From Maribacter arcticus (GTDB taxonomy: Bacteria; Bacteroidota; Bacteroidia; Flavobacteriales; Flavobacteriaceae): DNA of 64,000 nt. The notes beneath the pieces were generated by a model, which had not been told where the DNA came from, made no database searches, and worked only from the letters and a program-made list of their open reading frames with translations. The translations under genes and the position numbers were made by a program. The stretch is from NCBI RefSeq assembly GCF_900167935.1, contig NZ_FUYL01000001.1, positions 310,001-374,000 of the forward strand, read 5' to 3'. This document shows positions 19,200 through 27,939 of this stretch, in pieces (the stretch's first letter is position 1; every line of letters starts with the position of its first letter).

Positions 19200-20045
19200 T
19201 TATCTGGGCAAGTTCTGCATGACCAAAAATGGAATTTTAGGATGTAACCCAATATCGTCTAACGTAGATCGGTATAGCATATCTTCTAAAAACGAGTGAC
19301 GAGCATTGACCATAACCAATAGATTAATATCCTTTTCTAAAATGTATTCCATAATAGCCTCGCCTTTATTTTTAACAGGCGAACGTTCATTAAATAGGTA
19401 GGTATCAGGTAAGGATTCTTGTAAAAAACGCTTGTTGTCAATTTGTCTATTAGTTAAATCTTCAAAATCTGAAATATAAAGACAATGTATTTCCGATTTA
19501 AATTCAGCGGCTAGTGTATTTAAGAGTTTAAGTTCTCTACGTTTATAAGGCAACATGTAGTCTGTGGGAAATAGTATCTTTTTAGGTTGTCGATATTCGT
19601 AGTTTTCAGGAATGGCCAAAACCGGACAAGAGACATATTTAAATACCTGTACGGTATGGCTGCCAAACGTAAGCTTTTTGTTTGCAGTCTGGCCTTGAGT
19701 ACCCATAATTAGAAGATCTACATTGATTTGGTTGGCAAAATCATTGACCGCATCGACCAAAGACTCAAAGGCAGATACGGCTTCAAAACTGTGTTTAGGA
19801 TTGTGATATTTTTTGGTAAGTTCGCTTATTGTATTTTTTAGCGACTGTTCCACTTTTATTCGGGTGATTTCTTTTTGCTCTTCTATTGACTTGCCACCGT
19901 TCTTTTTAAAAGGACCGTATATTTCGTCTGCATAGGCATGTAAAAAATAGAAATTAGTGCGTTCGCACTTGTAGAGCTGTATCGCATATTTTATAGCATG
20001 CATAGCATTATTCGAAAAATCGGTAGGAATCAAAACGGTGGTCAT
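19200..20045 (-). CDS. universal stress protein, tandem UspA domains
   Basis: 281 residues. Domain 1 starts MTTVLIPTDFSNNA; the ATP loop is GTQGQTANKKLTFGS. Domain 2 (from about 150, PKKILFPTDYMLP) lacks a loop. First gene of an operon with the USP at 18328 and possibly the ROK kinase, driven by the operator at 20099. Confidence 0.92.
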   Translation of the reverse strand: MTTVLIPTDFSNNAMHAIKYAIQLYKCERTNFYFLHAYADEIYGPFKKNGGKSIEEQKEITRIKVEQSLKNTISELTKKYHNPKHSFEAVSAFESLVDAVNDFANQINVDLLIMGTQGQTANKKLTFGSHTVQVFKYVSCPVLAIPENYEYRQPKKILFPTDYMLPYKRRELKLLNTLAAEFKSEIHCLYISDFEDLTNRQIDNKRFLQESLPDTYLFNERSPVKNKGEAIMEYILEKDINLLVMVNARHSFLEDMLYRSTLDDIGLHPKIPFLVMQNLPR

Positions 20046-20067
20046 ATAATTTCTTTTTACGATTATC

Positions 20068-20110
20068 TAAAAATATTTCTATCATAACTTAATTAAAATG
20101 ATATAAGTCA
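20068..20110 (-). promoter_or_regulatory. CRP/FNR-type promoter for 20045-18328 operon
   Basis: TGATATAAGTCA at 20099-20110, 23 bp, TATTTTTA at 20068-20075; ATG 54 bp from the box. Confidence 0.85.
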
Positions 20111-20146
20111 TCAGTGTTGAGAAAGAAAAAAAAGGAATATAGTATT

Positions 20147-20998
20147 TTACCCTTGAAGCGATAAAAGTGGAATGCTAGTGTCAAAGCTTACCTCTTCTAC
20201 CGTGGTATCTAAAAATAATTTCTGAAAGAGATTATAATCCTTTGAAATCATTATAATGAAATTGGCATTCAGGCCTTCTGCGAATGAATGAACACCGTCT
20301 TCTACCTTTCTAGATACTACCCTATGAAAACTGACAGTGTTCATTAATTTTTCCGATAGCCGCTGTGCTAAGTGTTTTTGAAGCACTTCTATTTCCTCTA
20401 AAAGTGGAATTGGAGATTTTGTAACATAAAGTAAGTTGATATGTGCCTTATCTGAAGTAATATAATTTGCTATTTTGTTTAAGGTGGCATCGTCATAGGC
20501 CATCTCAAAATCAACAGGTAGTATCACTTGTTTAAAGCCTTGGAACTTTGCTTTTTTGGGAACCACTAGGGTATCGCATTCCACTTTTGTAATTACATCT
20601 CCCGAACGGGTGCCGGTGAAAAATTCTTTAAGTTCAGAGGCGCCTTGCGTACCCATTATGATGAGATCTATTTCCTTTTCTTGAATATGTTTTCGTATAG
20701 ATGACAAAAAGTAACCTTGTTCGCGAATCGTCGTAAAATGATGATGTTCTTTTTTTGAGGAAATCGACGTTATAAATTTTTCTAAGTCATTTAACTTTTG
20801 ATTGATGGCTTTGGGCTCTAATTCTACTAGAATATTTGTGCCAAACTCATAAGCAGGTTTTTCTGTAAAGTTCGATCCTTCTACATTGACATAAAGGAGG
20901 AAAAAATGGCAAGGAGTTACTTGGAATAAATCCAGTGCATAACGAATGGAATTTTTAGAGTTCTTGGAAAAATCGGTAGGAATTAAAATATTTTTCAT
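20147..20998 (-). CDS. universal stress protein, tandem UspA domains
   Basis: The frame reaches a GTG at 21007, but the ATG at 20998 (MKNILIPTDFSKNS) aligns with every other USP here and is chosen. 283 residues. The nucleotide loop GTQGASELKEFFTGT is near 118-132; the residue after the final Gly is Thr. Domain 2 is degenerate. Own operator at 21053. Confidence 0.9.
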   Translation of the reverse strand: MKNILIPTDFSKNSKNSIRYALDLFQVTPCHFFLLYVNVEGSNFTEKPAYEFGTNILVELEPKAINQKLNDLEKFITSISSKKEHHHFTTIREQGYFLSSIRKHIQEKEIDLIIMGTQGASELKEFFTGTRSGDVITKVECDTLVVPKKAKFQGFKQVILPVDFEMAYDDATLNKIANYITSDKAHINLLYVTKSPIPLLEEIEVLQKHLAQRLSEKLMNTVSFHRVVSRKVEDGVHSFAEGLNANFIIMISKDYNLFQKLFLDTTVEEVSFDTSIPLLSLQG

Positions 20999-21021
20999 CG
21001 GTCTCACTTTTACATTTCAAG

Positions 21022-21064
21022 AAAAATAATGGTGATTTGATCTAAAAACTATGATTTTGATCAG
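21022..21064 (-). promoter_or_regulatory. CRP/FNR-type promoter for 20147-20998
   Basis: TGATTTTGATCA at 21053-21064, 23 bp, TATTTTTC at 21022-21029; the -7 element is one base off the majority form. Confidence 0.7.
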
Positions 21065-21081
21065 CTCAAGACAAAGACGAC

Positions 21082-21918
21082 CTATTCATGAAGTACAAAA
21101 AGAGGTATGGTGGTATGAAAACTTAACTTTTCAATAGTGGTATCGAATAATAACTGATGAAAATAGTTAAGGTTTTTGGCTACCATTGTTAACATTTCTA
21201 TTTTATTATCGGCTACAAAATTTAGAATGGCTTCCTTGACATTCTTATTGTCCACACTTTGGAAATTATGTAAGCAAGAGAATATTTCTTCCAAATAATC
21301 TTGTAAATACTCTTTGTTTTTTTTTTGAGCGTTTGTAAGATGACCGTTGGCTTGTGATACGTTTAAAACATTAAAATTGGCCTTCGAAATTCGCAGCTGT
21401 TCCGAAAGTGTATTTAATATGGGGTGGGTATAAAAGATATTGTAATCAGTAGCGAAAGTGATTTTCTTTGGCTTTTTAATAGGTGCCTTTTCCGGTATTA
21501 CCAATACATTACAGATTACTTTGGTTATTACATCTCCTGTGTTGCTGCCCACTATGGCGGTTTTAATACCTGATGCCCCCTTTGTACCCATAACTATAAG
21601 TTCTATTTTTTTATCATAGACCGTTTTTCTTATAAGATCTATAAAATTCCCATATTCATAAAGAACAATTAAATGGTGTTTTTTGTTGTCGAGTAATTGC
21701 TCGACACGCATAGAAAGAAGGTTGATTTTTTTATTAATGCTAGGTAAGGCTGTCTCTGTAGCAAAAGCAAAAGAATTGCTGTTTACATTAGAGTCCTTTA
21801 AATCGGCAATGTGTAAAATGTAGAAGATACAGTCTTCATTCTTAAAAAAGTGTACGGCATATTCCAGAGCGTTCCAAGAATTGGCTGAAAAACCTGTGGG
21901 GAATAAAATGTTTTTCAT
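21082..21918 (-). CDS. universal stress protein, tandem UspA domains
   Basis: 278 residues. The start MKNILFPTGFSANS has Gly in place of the nearly invariant Asp of the PTDFS block, a change in the ATP-contacting first strand. The loop GTKGASGIKTAIVGS is kept. Domain 2 is degenerate. Sister of the 16297-17136 protein. The Asp-to-Gly change may weaken nucleotide binding (inference). Confidence 0.9.
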   Translation of the reverse strand: MKNILFPTGFSANSWNALEYAVHFFKNEDCIFYILHIADLKDSNVNSNSFAFATETALPSINKKINLLSMRVEQLLDNKKHHLIVLYEYGNFIDLIRKTVYDKKIELIVMGTKGASGIKTAIVGSNTGDVITKVICNVLVIPEKAPIKKPKKITFATDYNIFYTHPILNTLSEQLRISKANFNVLNVSQANGHLTNAQKKNKEYLQDYLEEIFSCLHNFQSVDNKNVKEAILNFVADNKIEMLTMVAKNLNYFHQLLFDTTIEKLSFHTTIPLFVLHE

Positions 21919-21935
21919 TAATTAGTCTTGGGGAA

Positions 21936-21978
21936 CAAATATTATACTTGTTACAGAATTTAGATATGATATTTATCA
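21936..21978 (-). promoter_or_regulatory. CRP/FNR-type operator for 21082-21918
   Basis: Operator TGATATTTATCA at 21967-21978, 49 bp from the ATG. The -7 region at 23 bp reads AATATTTG, weaker than the others. Confidence 0.7.
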
Positions 21979-22012
21979 GTTTCATGATTTCTAATTTTGT
22001 GGCCTTCCATAG

Positions 22013-22329
22013 TTATAAGTCCCTCTTTCTAAAAACATGTAAGGGTATGAATGAGGCTTTCTGTAACAATTTAGGCCAACTATCTAAATCGTTATTTTTT
22101 ATTTTATTGGGTTCTTCCGTAATTGTGTTTAGGATATCGACAAATTGTAAAAGTGTTTTAGCCGTTTTCTTGCATGATAAAGTATAGACGATTTTCTAGT
22201 AATTGTGCCTTGATAATTGCATTATTATTTAGTAATAAGGTTTATCAATTTTAAGGAAATACTATTGTTTGTTTAAATATTCCTTCTAATTCAATAGACT
22301 CGATGGTAGTTATGTTTTCTAAGGTTAAT
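22013..22329 (-). pseudogene. degraded minus-strand coding fragments
   Basis: Short open stretches in different frames read like protein but never assemble. One, open to a TAA at 22013-22015, contains LLQFVDILNTITEE and WPKLLQKASFIPLHVF. A second, upstream, contains AQLLENRLYFIM and joins the first only by a frameshift near 22170. A third (22255-22330) contains ITTIESIELEGIFKQ. No family recognised. They follow the receiver-domain remnant and may be remains of the same or an adjoining regulator gene. Confidence 0.4.
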
Positions 22330-22446
22330 TTAGAGGCCTATCTTTTCTTTCGAAGCAGTTAGTACCGAATAACCTGATAGCTTTAAAAATTCTAAGTTGC
22401 TTTCACTTAAAGCTCCATCTTCGTTTGGTAGAGTAGTCTTCCTTTG
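22330..22446 (-). pseudogene. receiver-domain remnant behind the histidine kinase
   Basis: Directly downstream of the kinase stop, a minus-strand frame reads KTTLPNEDGALSESNLEFLK and then LSGYSVLTASKEKIGL before a TAA at 22330-22332. It lines up without gaps with residues 2-36 of the intact response regulator at 40582 (KKILLIEDNQDVRENTAEIL, then ELANYQVVTAENGIIGI). The start codon and the rest of the domain are gone. This kinase therefore once had a cognate receiver, probably of REC-CRP type as at 40582 (inference). Confidence 0.6.
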
Positions 22447-22448
22447 CT

Positions 22449-23960
22449 CTAGCTTTTATGTGTTAGAGGTATATTTACCGTAAAAATAGATCCTTTATTT
22501 TCCTCACTTGAAAATTCAAGGCTTGCACCTAAGTTTTCTAAATGTTGTTTTGCAATATTAAGGCCAATCCCAGTGCCTTGTGTCAATAGAGCATTTTCAG
22601 CTCTAAAATAACGGTTGAAAATATGTTTTTGTTCTTCCTCGGGAATACCAATTCCCTTATCGATTATTTTTAAGAGCAATTTGTTATCTTCTATTGCTAC
22701 TTGTACATCTATGATAGAGTCTTCTGGGGAATATTTAATGGCATTACGCACTAGATTCGATAGTACCAGCTCTAATGTTTTTTCATCGAATTCGATGGTA
22801 ATATCATCAATGTTTTCAGGATAGTTAATTTTTTGTCCCGCTTTGAGTAACATGTTGGCATCATAAATGACTTCGTTAACTATTTTACTGAGCGGAAAGG
22901 TTTCTATGCTATAATTAATCTTACCGGAATCTAATCGTTCTACGGAAAGAAAATCGGTAAGAATGGTATCAAGATATTTTACCTTTTTTTTAATCGTGTT
23001 CACATGCTTGTCACGCTTTTCTTGGTGTTCAGTCTGGGTGTATTTTCCCAACAGCGTAATTGAGGTCAATATACTGCTCAAAGGTGTTTTGAATTCATGT
23101 GATACTAAAGATAAAAAACGTGTCTTTAATTCATTCAGTTCCTTTTCTACAGCCAGTGCCTCTGTCAGTTGTTGTGTGCGTTCATCTACTGTTTTTTCGA
23201 GTTTTTTGGTATAGTTTTTTCGCTCGGTAATATCTAGTATTATGGCTACAAAAGCTCTATTTTCTCCCATAGCTGATAGTTGTAGATGCACTTCTACGGG
23301 GTAGGAAGATCCATCTTTTCTTCCATGAACGGTCTCAAACTTGAGCTTTTCTATATCGCCATTCAATAGAGGCTGTATCAATTCTCTAAATTTAAGTTTA
23401 CTTAATTCAGGTTTGATATGAGCAGGAGTCATTTTGAGAAGCTCTTCCATGGTATACCCTATGTTTCGCTGGGCTTCTTTGTTAACATTGATGAATTTGA
23501 AGGTATCTGCATCAAAAACAAAGATTTCGTTTAGCGATTCGTTAAAAATACGCGCCCAATGACTAAGTTCTTTTTCTTTTTTCTTACGCTCTGTAATATC
23601 AATAATCAAAGCCATGACATAGGTGGCGCCATCAAGTTCAAAAGGATTTAGACCAGCCTCTACCGGAAATTCTTTACTGTCTTTGCAAATGCCAAATAAA
23701 TCACGACCATGACCCATTTGACGTTTTCCGCTTTTTGCTATAAAGTTTTCAACGTGTGTATCATGGTTATGATGGTATCTTGAGGGAATAAGGGTATCGA
23801 GTGGTTTTCCAATAAGTTCATCTTTTTCATAGCCGAACATTTCCAATGCTGATGAATTGGTTGCAACGATGACCTGCTCAGTATTTACAACAATTATTCC
23901 TTCGGAAATCCCTTCTGAAAGAAGGTTGAAAATATTACTGTTTTTCTGGAAAATGCGCAT
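22449..23960 (-). CDS. soluble PAS-PAS sensor histidine kinase
   Basis: 503 residues, no membrane segment. PAS1 (about 8-125, NSSALEMFGYEKDELIGKPL) and PAS2 (about 130-250, with the PAC end FVAIILDITERK) precede a coiled linker. HisKA follows with phospho-acceptor His288 in VSHEFKTPLSS. The HATPase_c domain has NLVRNAIKYSP, DKGIGIPEEE and GTGIGLNIAKQ. All catalytic boxes are intact. PAS ligand unknown. Its partner receiver directly downstream is a remnant, so it is now an orphan that may signal to the REC-CRP protein at 40582. Confidence 0.9.
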   Translation of the reverse strand: MRIFQKNSNIFNLLSEGISEGIIVVNTEQVIVATNSSALEMFGYEKDELIGKPLDTLIPSRYHHNHDTHVENFIAKSGKRQMGHGRDLFGICKDSKEFPVEAGLNPFELDGATYVMALIIDITERKKKEKELSHWARIFNESLNEIFVFDADTFKFINVNKEAQRNIGYTMEELLKMTPAHIKPELSKLKFRELIQPLLNGDIEKLKFETVHGRKDGSSYPVEVHLQLSAMGENRAFVAIILDITERKNYTKKLEKTVDERTQQLTEALAVEKELNELKTRFLSLVSHEFKTPLSSILTSITLLGKYTQTEHQEKRDKHVNTIKKKVKYLDTILTDFLSVERLDSGKINYSIETFPLSKIVNEVIYDANMLLKAGQKINYPENIDDITIEFDEKTLELVLSNLVRNAIKYSPEDSIIDVQVAIEDNKLLLKIIDKGIGIPEEEQKHIFNRYFRAENALLTQGTGIGLNIAKQHLENLGASLEFSSEENKGSIFTVNIPLTHKS

Positions 23961-23984
23961 ATATCAAATATAAAAGATTACATC

Positions 23985-24027
23985 TGATTTTTATCATTGA
24001 ATTTCTAGCTTATGTATCATATTTTTA
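23985..24027 (+). promoter_or_regulatory. CRP/FNR-type promoter for 24054-24455
   Basis: TGATTTTTATCA at 23985-23996, 23 bp, TATTTTTA at 24020-24027 on the plus strand. The minus side, toward the kinase, has no -7 match and lies too close to its ATG. Confidence 0.82.
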
Positions 24028-24053
24028 AACTATACAACTTAAAGCCATTGAAA

Positions 24054-24455
24054 ATGAGAGATACAGATAAGACGATGAACCAACTTTATAAAAGCCTAGG
24101 TAAATTGTTTTATGCAGTTGCCATATGCGATGGTAGTGTACATATAAAAGAATGGGATAAAGTTGAGGAAATTGTAAAAGAAAAATGGCTATATGTAGAT
24201 GATTTTGCCGATAGATATGGTACCGATGCTGCAAACCAAATTGAAATTGTTTTCGACTGGCTTTTAGAATATGAAAAGACCAGCGAAGAGTGTTTTCAAG
24301 AGTTTAAAGAATTCTATGAAGAACATCCACACGCATTCTCAGAAGAAATCAAATCATTGACGAAGGAGACCACTAATGCAATTGCCAATTCCTTTTCAAA
24401 AAAAAATAAGTCAGAACTTATGCTTTTGGCCAAGATTGAATTACTATTGAAATAA
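24054..24455 (+). CDS. TerB-like small acidic helical protein
   Basis: The frame opens at 24012, but that ATG lies within the promoter's -7 region. The ATG at 24054, 57 bp from the operator, fits the island's usual spacing (133 residues). LGKLFYAVAICDGSVHIKEW resembles the TerB-type pattern (G-x-LF-YAVA-x-CDG) of tellurite-resistance/stress proteins; the rest is helical. Cytoplasmic. The role is unknown and the TerB relation is moderately supported. Confidence 0.7.
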   Translation: MRDTDKTMNQLYKSLGKLFYAVAICDGSVHIKEWDKVEEIVKEKWLYVDDFADRYGTDAANQIEIVFDWLLEYEKTSEECFQEFKEFYEEHPHAFSEEIKSLTKETTNAIANSFSKKNKSELMLLAKIELLLK

Positions 24456-24503
24456 ACTATTGAACAAAAGAAATTGGAAACTTGACGATACTTCTTTCTC
24501 TAC

Positions 24504-25334
24504 TTATATTTTAAACGTCAATACAGGTAGATTTGCATGGTTGGCCACATCTTCGCCAATGCTTCTACTACCTAATAGAAAATGTAACATAGGCTTTCTA
24601 CCTCGCGTGGGTATAGCTAGTATATCATAATTTCCCTTTTTAGAATAGTTCATAAGACCATGCTCTACACTATAATCATTGTAAATTGTAACCTCTTGTT
24701 CAATTGTACCTGCCTTATATAAGAACTTTGATATACGCTCTTCTATTTCGGTGTTACTGTTAAAATCGTAATGTGGCGTATTAATATAGACAAGGTTCAA
24801 CTTCGCAGAAAAATTAGCTGCGAATTCCCTAACATTTTTAAAGGCTAGAACCGAATCTTCTGTAAAATCGCAGGCAAATAATATATTTTCAACCTTAAAA
24901 TCTGGATTAGGCATTTTAACGACAAGAACTGGTACATCTGATGATCGTACCACTTTTTCGGTATTAGAACCCAATAAGAAATCACCTATGCCGCTGGTTC
25001 CATGTGACCCCATTACAATCAAATTAATATGCTGTTCTTGAGCTACTTTGTTCAATTCCTTAAAATCTTTATAGTTTTGAACTATTTCCCTGACTTTGAT
25101 ATGTTCTAGGTATGGTTGGTTCAAAAAAGGTTTGAAACGTTTTCTAGCAAGGTTCATATAATACTTCGCCTCTTCATATTCTTGGGCTTCATCTTTAGTA
25201 AGTACCGCTTCTGAAATTCCCATCATATGAAGCACTATAATTTCGGCTTGTAGTTGTTCTGCAATTCTTGCTGCAACATGTAATGCATGTGCAGAGGGCT
25301 TAGAAAAATCTACGGGGACTAATATTTTTTTCAT
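24504..25334 (-). CDS. universal stress protein, tandem UspA domains
   Basis: 276 residues from the ATG at 25334 (MKKILVPVDFSKPS); the longer frame to 25361 would overlap the upstream gene. It is closer to classical UspA than the others here. Domain 1 has GSHGTSGIGDFLLGS, and domain 2 (FKVENILFACDFTE onward) ends with a partial loop, GRKPMLHFLLGSRSIGED. Two bases separate it from the HPF gene, so the two are co-transcribed: stress sensing coupled to ribosome hibernation. Confidence 0.92.
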   Translation of the reverse strand: MKKILVPVDFSKPSAHALHVAARIAEQLQAEIIVLHMMGISEAVLTKDEAQEYEEAKYYMNLARKRFKPFLNQPYLEHIKVREIVQNYKDFKELNKVAQEQHINLIVMGSHGTSGIGDFLLGSNTEKVVRSSDVPVLVVKMPNPDFKVENILFACDFTEDSVLAFKNVREFAANFSAKLNLVYINTPHYDFNSNTEIEERISKFLYKAGTIEQEVTIYNDYSVEHGLMNYSKKGNYDILAIPTRGRKPMLHFLLGSRSIGEDVANHANLPVLTFKI

Positions 25335-25335
25335 T

Positions 25336-25647
25336 TTAAATGGCTTTTCTACTTCGTTCAAATTTTTCTTTACGTTTTCTTAATTGCCTTTCTAAGTCGC
25401 TTATAGTATTTGCAGCAGATTTTTCAAAATTATTTTCGTTGGATTTAGCAAAAATTCTTGGTCCTGGTGCGCTGAGTTGTATTTCACAGATTTTATCATT
25501 TCCATCAGTGCCGTTTCCCAATTTGAAGAAAACCTCGGCACGAATGATAAACTGATATTTGTTTCCTAATTTTTGAAGATTACGGGTTACGATTTCACTT
25601 AACGAACTACTTTCAGCCATTTGTATGTATTGAAAATTGATGGTCAT
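25336..25647 (-). CDS. hpf: HPF/RaiA-type ribosome hibernation factor
   Basis: The frame extends to 25683; the ATG at 25647 (MTINFQYIQMAESSSLSEIV) matches the family start and sits 55 bp from the operator. 103 residues, the short-HPF length. The beta-alpha-beta pattern with basic C-terminal helix RQLRKRKEKFERSRKAI fits the S30EA/sigma-54-modulation family that binds the 30S decoding site and silences ribosomes. First gene of an operon with a USP, divergent from DUF2267. Confidence 0.88.
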   Translation of the reverse strand: MTINFQYIQMAESSSLSEIVTRNLQKLGNKYQFIIRAEVFFKLGNGTDGNDKICEIQLSAPGPRIFAKSNENNFEKSAANTISDLERQLRKRKEKFERSRKAI

Positions 25648-25671
25648 AATATGTATGGTTTTGTTTCTTTT

Positions 25672-25744
25672 CAAAAATATCAATGCTATTCTTTTTATAA
25701 AATGACCTGTATCATTTCAAGTGTGGTCTTATATTTTAAATTTT
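25672..25744. promoter_or_regulatory. bidirectional CRP/FNR-type promoter (hpf-usp / DUF2267)
   Basis: Operator TGACCTGTATCA at 25703-25714. Minus side: 23 bp to a perfect TATTTTTG (25672-25679). Plus side: 22 bp to TAAATTTT (25737-25744). The start codons are 55 and 56 bp away. Confidence 0.85.
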
Positions 25745-25770
25745 ATACCTCATTATAAAAACAAAATATT

Positions 25771-26223
25771 ATGGCACTTAATTTTAATCAATATGCAACT
25801 GAAGGGAATACCTTTTTAAAGGATTATGCAAAAGAAATGAATATGCCCAATGACCGTAATAAGGCAGGGCGAGTTTTTACTTCTATTATGCACGCACTTA
25901 GAGATATAATTCCGACAGAAGAATCATTACAGTTAATTGCTCAACTACCCATGTTTCTTAAAGCTGTTTATGTTAATGGATGGTCAATTAAAAAGAATAA
26001 ACCTAAGATTAAACATATGGCTGAATTTTTAGATTTGGTTCGTGCCCATGACGGGTCAGCTGCGGTTAATGATTTCGAATATAGCGACGAAGTAGCTGAA
26101 CAATATGTAGACACAACTTTTATTTACCTTAGAAAATATATCTCTCTAGGTGAAATGGAAGATATACGTGACAGTTTACCTAAAGACCTTAAAAGTATGA
26201 TTTACTCTAATTTGATGTTTTAA
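25771..26223 (+). CDS. DUF2267 domain protein
   Basis: 150 residues. It begins LNFNQYATEGNTFLKDYAKE and has the helical pattern RAGRVFTSIMHALRDIIP-like (here KAGRVF) and AEQLPMFLKAVYVNGW-like (here IAQLPMF) typical of DUF2267, a cytoplasmic family of unknown function common in stress loci. Divergent from hpf under the shared operator. Confidence 0.85.
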   Translation: MALNFNQYATEGNTFLKDYAKEMNMPNDRNKAGRVFTSIMHALRDIIPTEESLQLIAQLPMFLKAVYVNGWSIKKNKPKIKHMAEFLDLVRAHDGSAAVNDFEYSDEVAEQYVDTTFIYLRKYISLGEMEDIRDSLPKDLKSMIYSNLMF

Positions 26224-26486
26224 ATTAGTGGATGGTTGGTAGTGTAGGCAAGCATATTAAAGAAATAGTGTATGCTTTATAAAAAAAGTATAGGCTGTTT
26301 CTTTTAAAATAAAAATCAACATGTCCAATCAATACTAGCCTTAAATAAAATATTATTACTCAATTCAATCATCTGTAAAGTGATATAGAGTTATTATCAA
26401 TAAGTTTCTAACTGCCAACTTTTAACTTTTTATCGTTTACTTTTTACGTTATTGATAACTCCTTCCTTTTCCAATTGTAGTACGAT

Positions 26487-27074
26487 TCAGTTTACATAGT
26501 CTTTGACTGTTGATGTTATATTATTTGGATCTACGATATCAAAGGTGCCCACCCATACTAATGATTTATCTTCATCAGCTTTTATATTGTATATGGAAGT
26601 TTCGATATGAAATACTTTATAGTCTGAATAATATTCTGGAGTGTAATAGACGTTTTGAAAGCGATAGTAATAACGACCAAAACGGTACCAATTATAACCA
26701 ATAGAATAGTGTCCAGAATTGTAGTCTCTCTTATCATCAACCCCAACAACCGCTGTGATTGCTATAGCATCAAATCCTTTGGCTATTAGCTGTTCTTTTA
26801 GGGCATCTATTTCTTCCTCGTTTTTTTGTGAATCGGTAAATGATTTTTCAAGTTCAGTACTACTATCATTAGCGTTGATACCTCTTAGGGTAAGGGCGTT
26901 TTTCATGTCCTCTTCGAAAATTTTACGCGCCGTAAGATTATTAGTAATACCAATGACTAAAAGTTTTTCGGGTTCGAAAGCAGTAATTTCCTTGTTTTTC
27001 CAACTATCTACAAATTGAGTTGAATAGCAAGAGGTTAACAGTAACGCCAGAGCGAAATAGAGTGCTTTTTTCAT
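26487..27074 (-). CDS. lipoprotein, function unknown (DUF4136-like)
   Basis: 195 residues. The signal MKKALYFALALLLTSC ends in a lipobox Cys at 16. The mature part has VDSWKNKE near the start and an aromatic-rich stretch (YNWYRFGRYYYRFQNVYY) before IETSIYNIKADEDKSLVWVG, a pattern of DUF4136-like envelope lipoproteins. It probably faces the periplasm. Its operator lies at 27130. Confidence 0.78.
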   Translation of the reverse strand: MKKALYFALALLLTSCYSTQFVDSWKNKEITAFEPEKLLVIGITNNLTARKIFEEDMKNALTLRGINANDSSTELEKSFTDSQKNEEEIDALKEQLIAKGFDAIAITAVVGVDDKRDYNSGHYSIGYNWYRFGRYYYRFQNVYYTPEYYSDYKVFHIETSIYNIKADEDKSLVWVGTFDIVDPNNITSTVKDYVN

Positions 27075-27098
27075 TATTTTAGATTATAATATTTCATC

Positions 27099-27141
27099 TA
27101 AAAGTAGATTGCCAGCTTATGATTCACAATGATATATGTCA
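27099..27141 (-). promoter_or_regulatory. CRP/FNR-type promoter for 26487-27074
   Basis: TGATATATGTCA at 27130-27141, 23 bp, TACTTTTA at 27099-27106; ATG at 55 bp. Confidence 0.85.
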
Positions 27142-27190
27142 GTCGATTTTTCTCAATCTTATGAAGAAGAATAAAGATTTAATGTGCATA

Positions 27191-27233
27191 TGACCAACAT
27201 CATTTCTAAATAGGTTCGAGGAGTATACTTTAG
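27191..27233 (+). promoter_or_regulatory. CRP/FNR-type promoter for 27256-27936
   Basis: TGACCAACATCA at 27191-27202, 23 bp, TACTTTAG at 27226-27233; ATG at 53 bp. A separate box for each divergent gene, 49 bp apart. Confidence 0.85.
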
Positions 27234-27255
27234 TATAAATTGAAAAAATATAGTT

Positions 27256-27936
27256 ATGAAACATGTTATCCCTAAAATTATATTTTTACTAGTTGTTCTA
27301 TTATTTTGGAACTGCAAACAAAAACCTGGTACTGAAAAACCAAAAGAGGTAGAAACTGTAAAGGAAGAAAAGGCAATAGTTCATGTTCCTGCTGCAATGA
27401 TTGAACTTGGTAAATTTGCCGATATTGTTATTTCTGACGAATCTGATATAAATCAATTCATCGACTTCAAACATATAGATACAAACCAATCGGTCACAGC
27501 TATTGATATGAATGAAGCAGTATCATTTTACAAAAAAATGATGAAGCGTGAAAAAGCAAACTCTTTACCAATTTTCGAAATTAAAAACACTGACGATGTA
27601 ATTCTTCTAATTCAAGGCGTAGGCTTTGGAGGTCCTATTTGGGCAAAGGTTTTAGTGGATAAAAATACATTGGAAATTAAAAAAATAGCTTTCGAACATT
27701 TTGCTGAAACCGATGGCTACGGGGCGGCTATGACCCAGTCACCTTTTGCGGATAAGTTTATAGGAACAAAAATAAATTTAGATAAAAATACTTTTACGCT
27801 TCAAAAAAACATGGAAAGCAGAATAGATGATGGGGTTATTGTAGATGGTATTTCTGGGGCAACCATGACTAGTGAAGCGGCAATAGAAATGGTCAACGAA
27901 GGATTGAAAAAATATAAGGGATATTTAAGGCCTTAA
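27256..27936 (+). CDS. FMN-binding lipoprotein (NqrC/RnfG-like)
   Basis: 226 residues with a lipoprotein signal (FWNC near 20). The C-terminal FMN-bind domain has VGFGGPIWAKVLVD and the flavinylation motif DGISGATMTS, whose Thr is the expected covalent FMN attachment site. NqrC/RnfG proteins carry FMN in membrane electron transfer, but no Nqr or Rnf genes are near and it has a lipobox rather than a TM helix. It needs an ApbE flavin transferase elsewhere. Probably a low-oxygen envelope electron carrier (inference). Confidence 0.85.
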   Translation: MKHVIPKIIFLLVVLLFWNCKQKPGTEKPKEVETVKEEKAIVHVPAAMIELGKFADIVISDESDINQFIDFKHIDTNQSVTAIDMNEAVSFYKKMMKREKANSLPIFEIKNTDDVILLIQGVGFGGPIWAKVLVDKNTLEIKKIAFEHFAETDGYGAAMTQSPFADKFIGTKINLDKNTFTLQKNMESRIDDGVIVDGISGATMTSEAAIEMVNEGLKKYKGYLRP

Positions 27937-27939
27937 AAG

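Noticed and set aside
21948-22187. 79-codon plus-strand ORF
   Set aside because: It begins beside the operator at 21967 and lies antisense to minus-strand fragments that read better as protein; no family resemblance.
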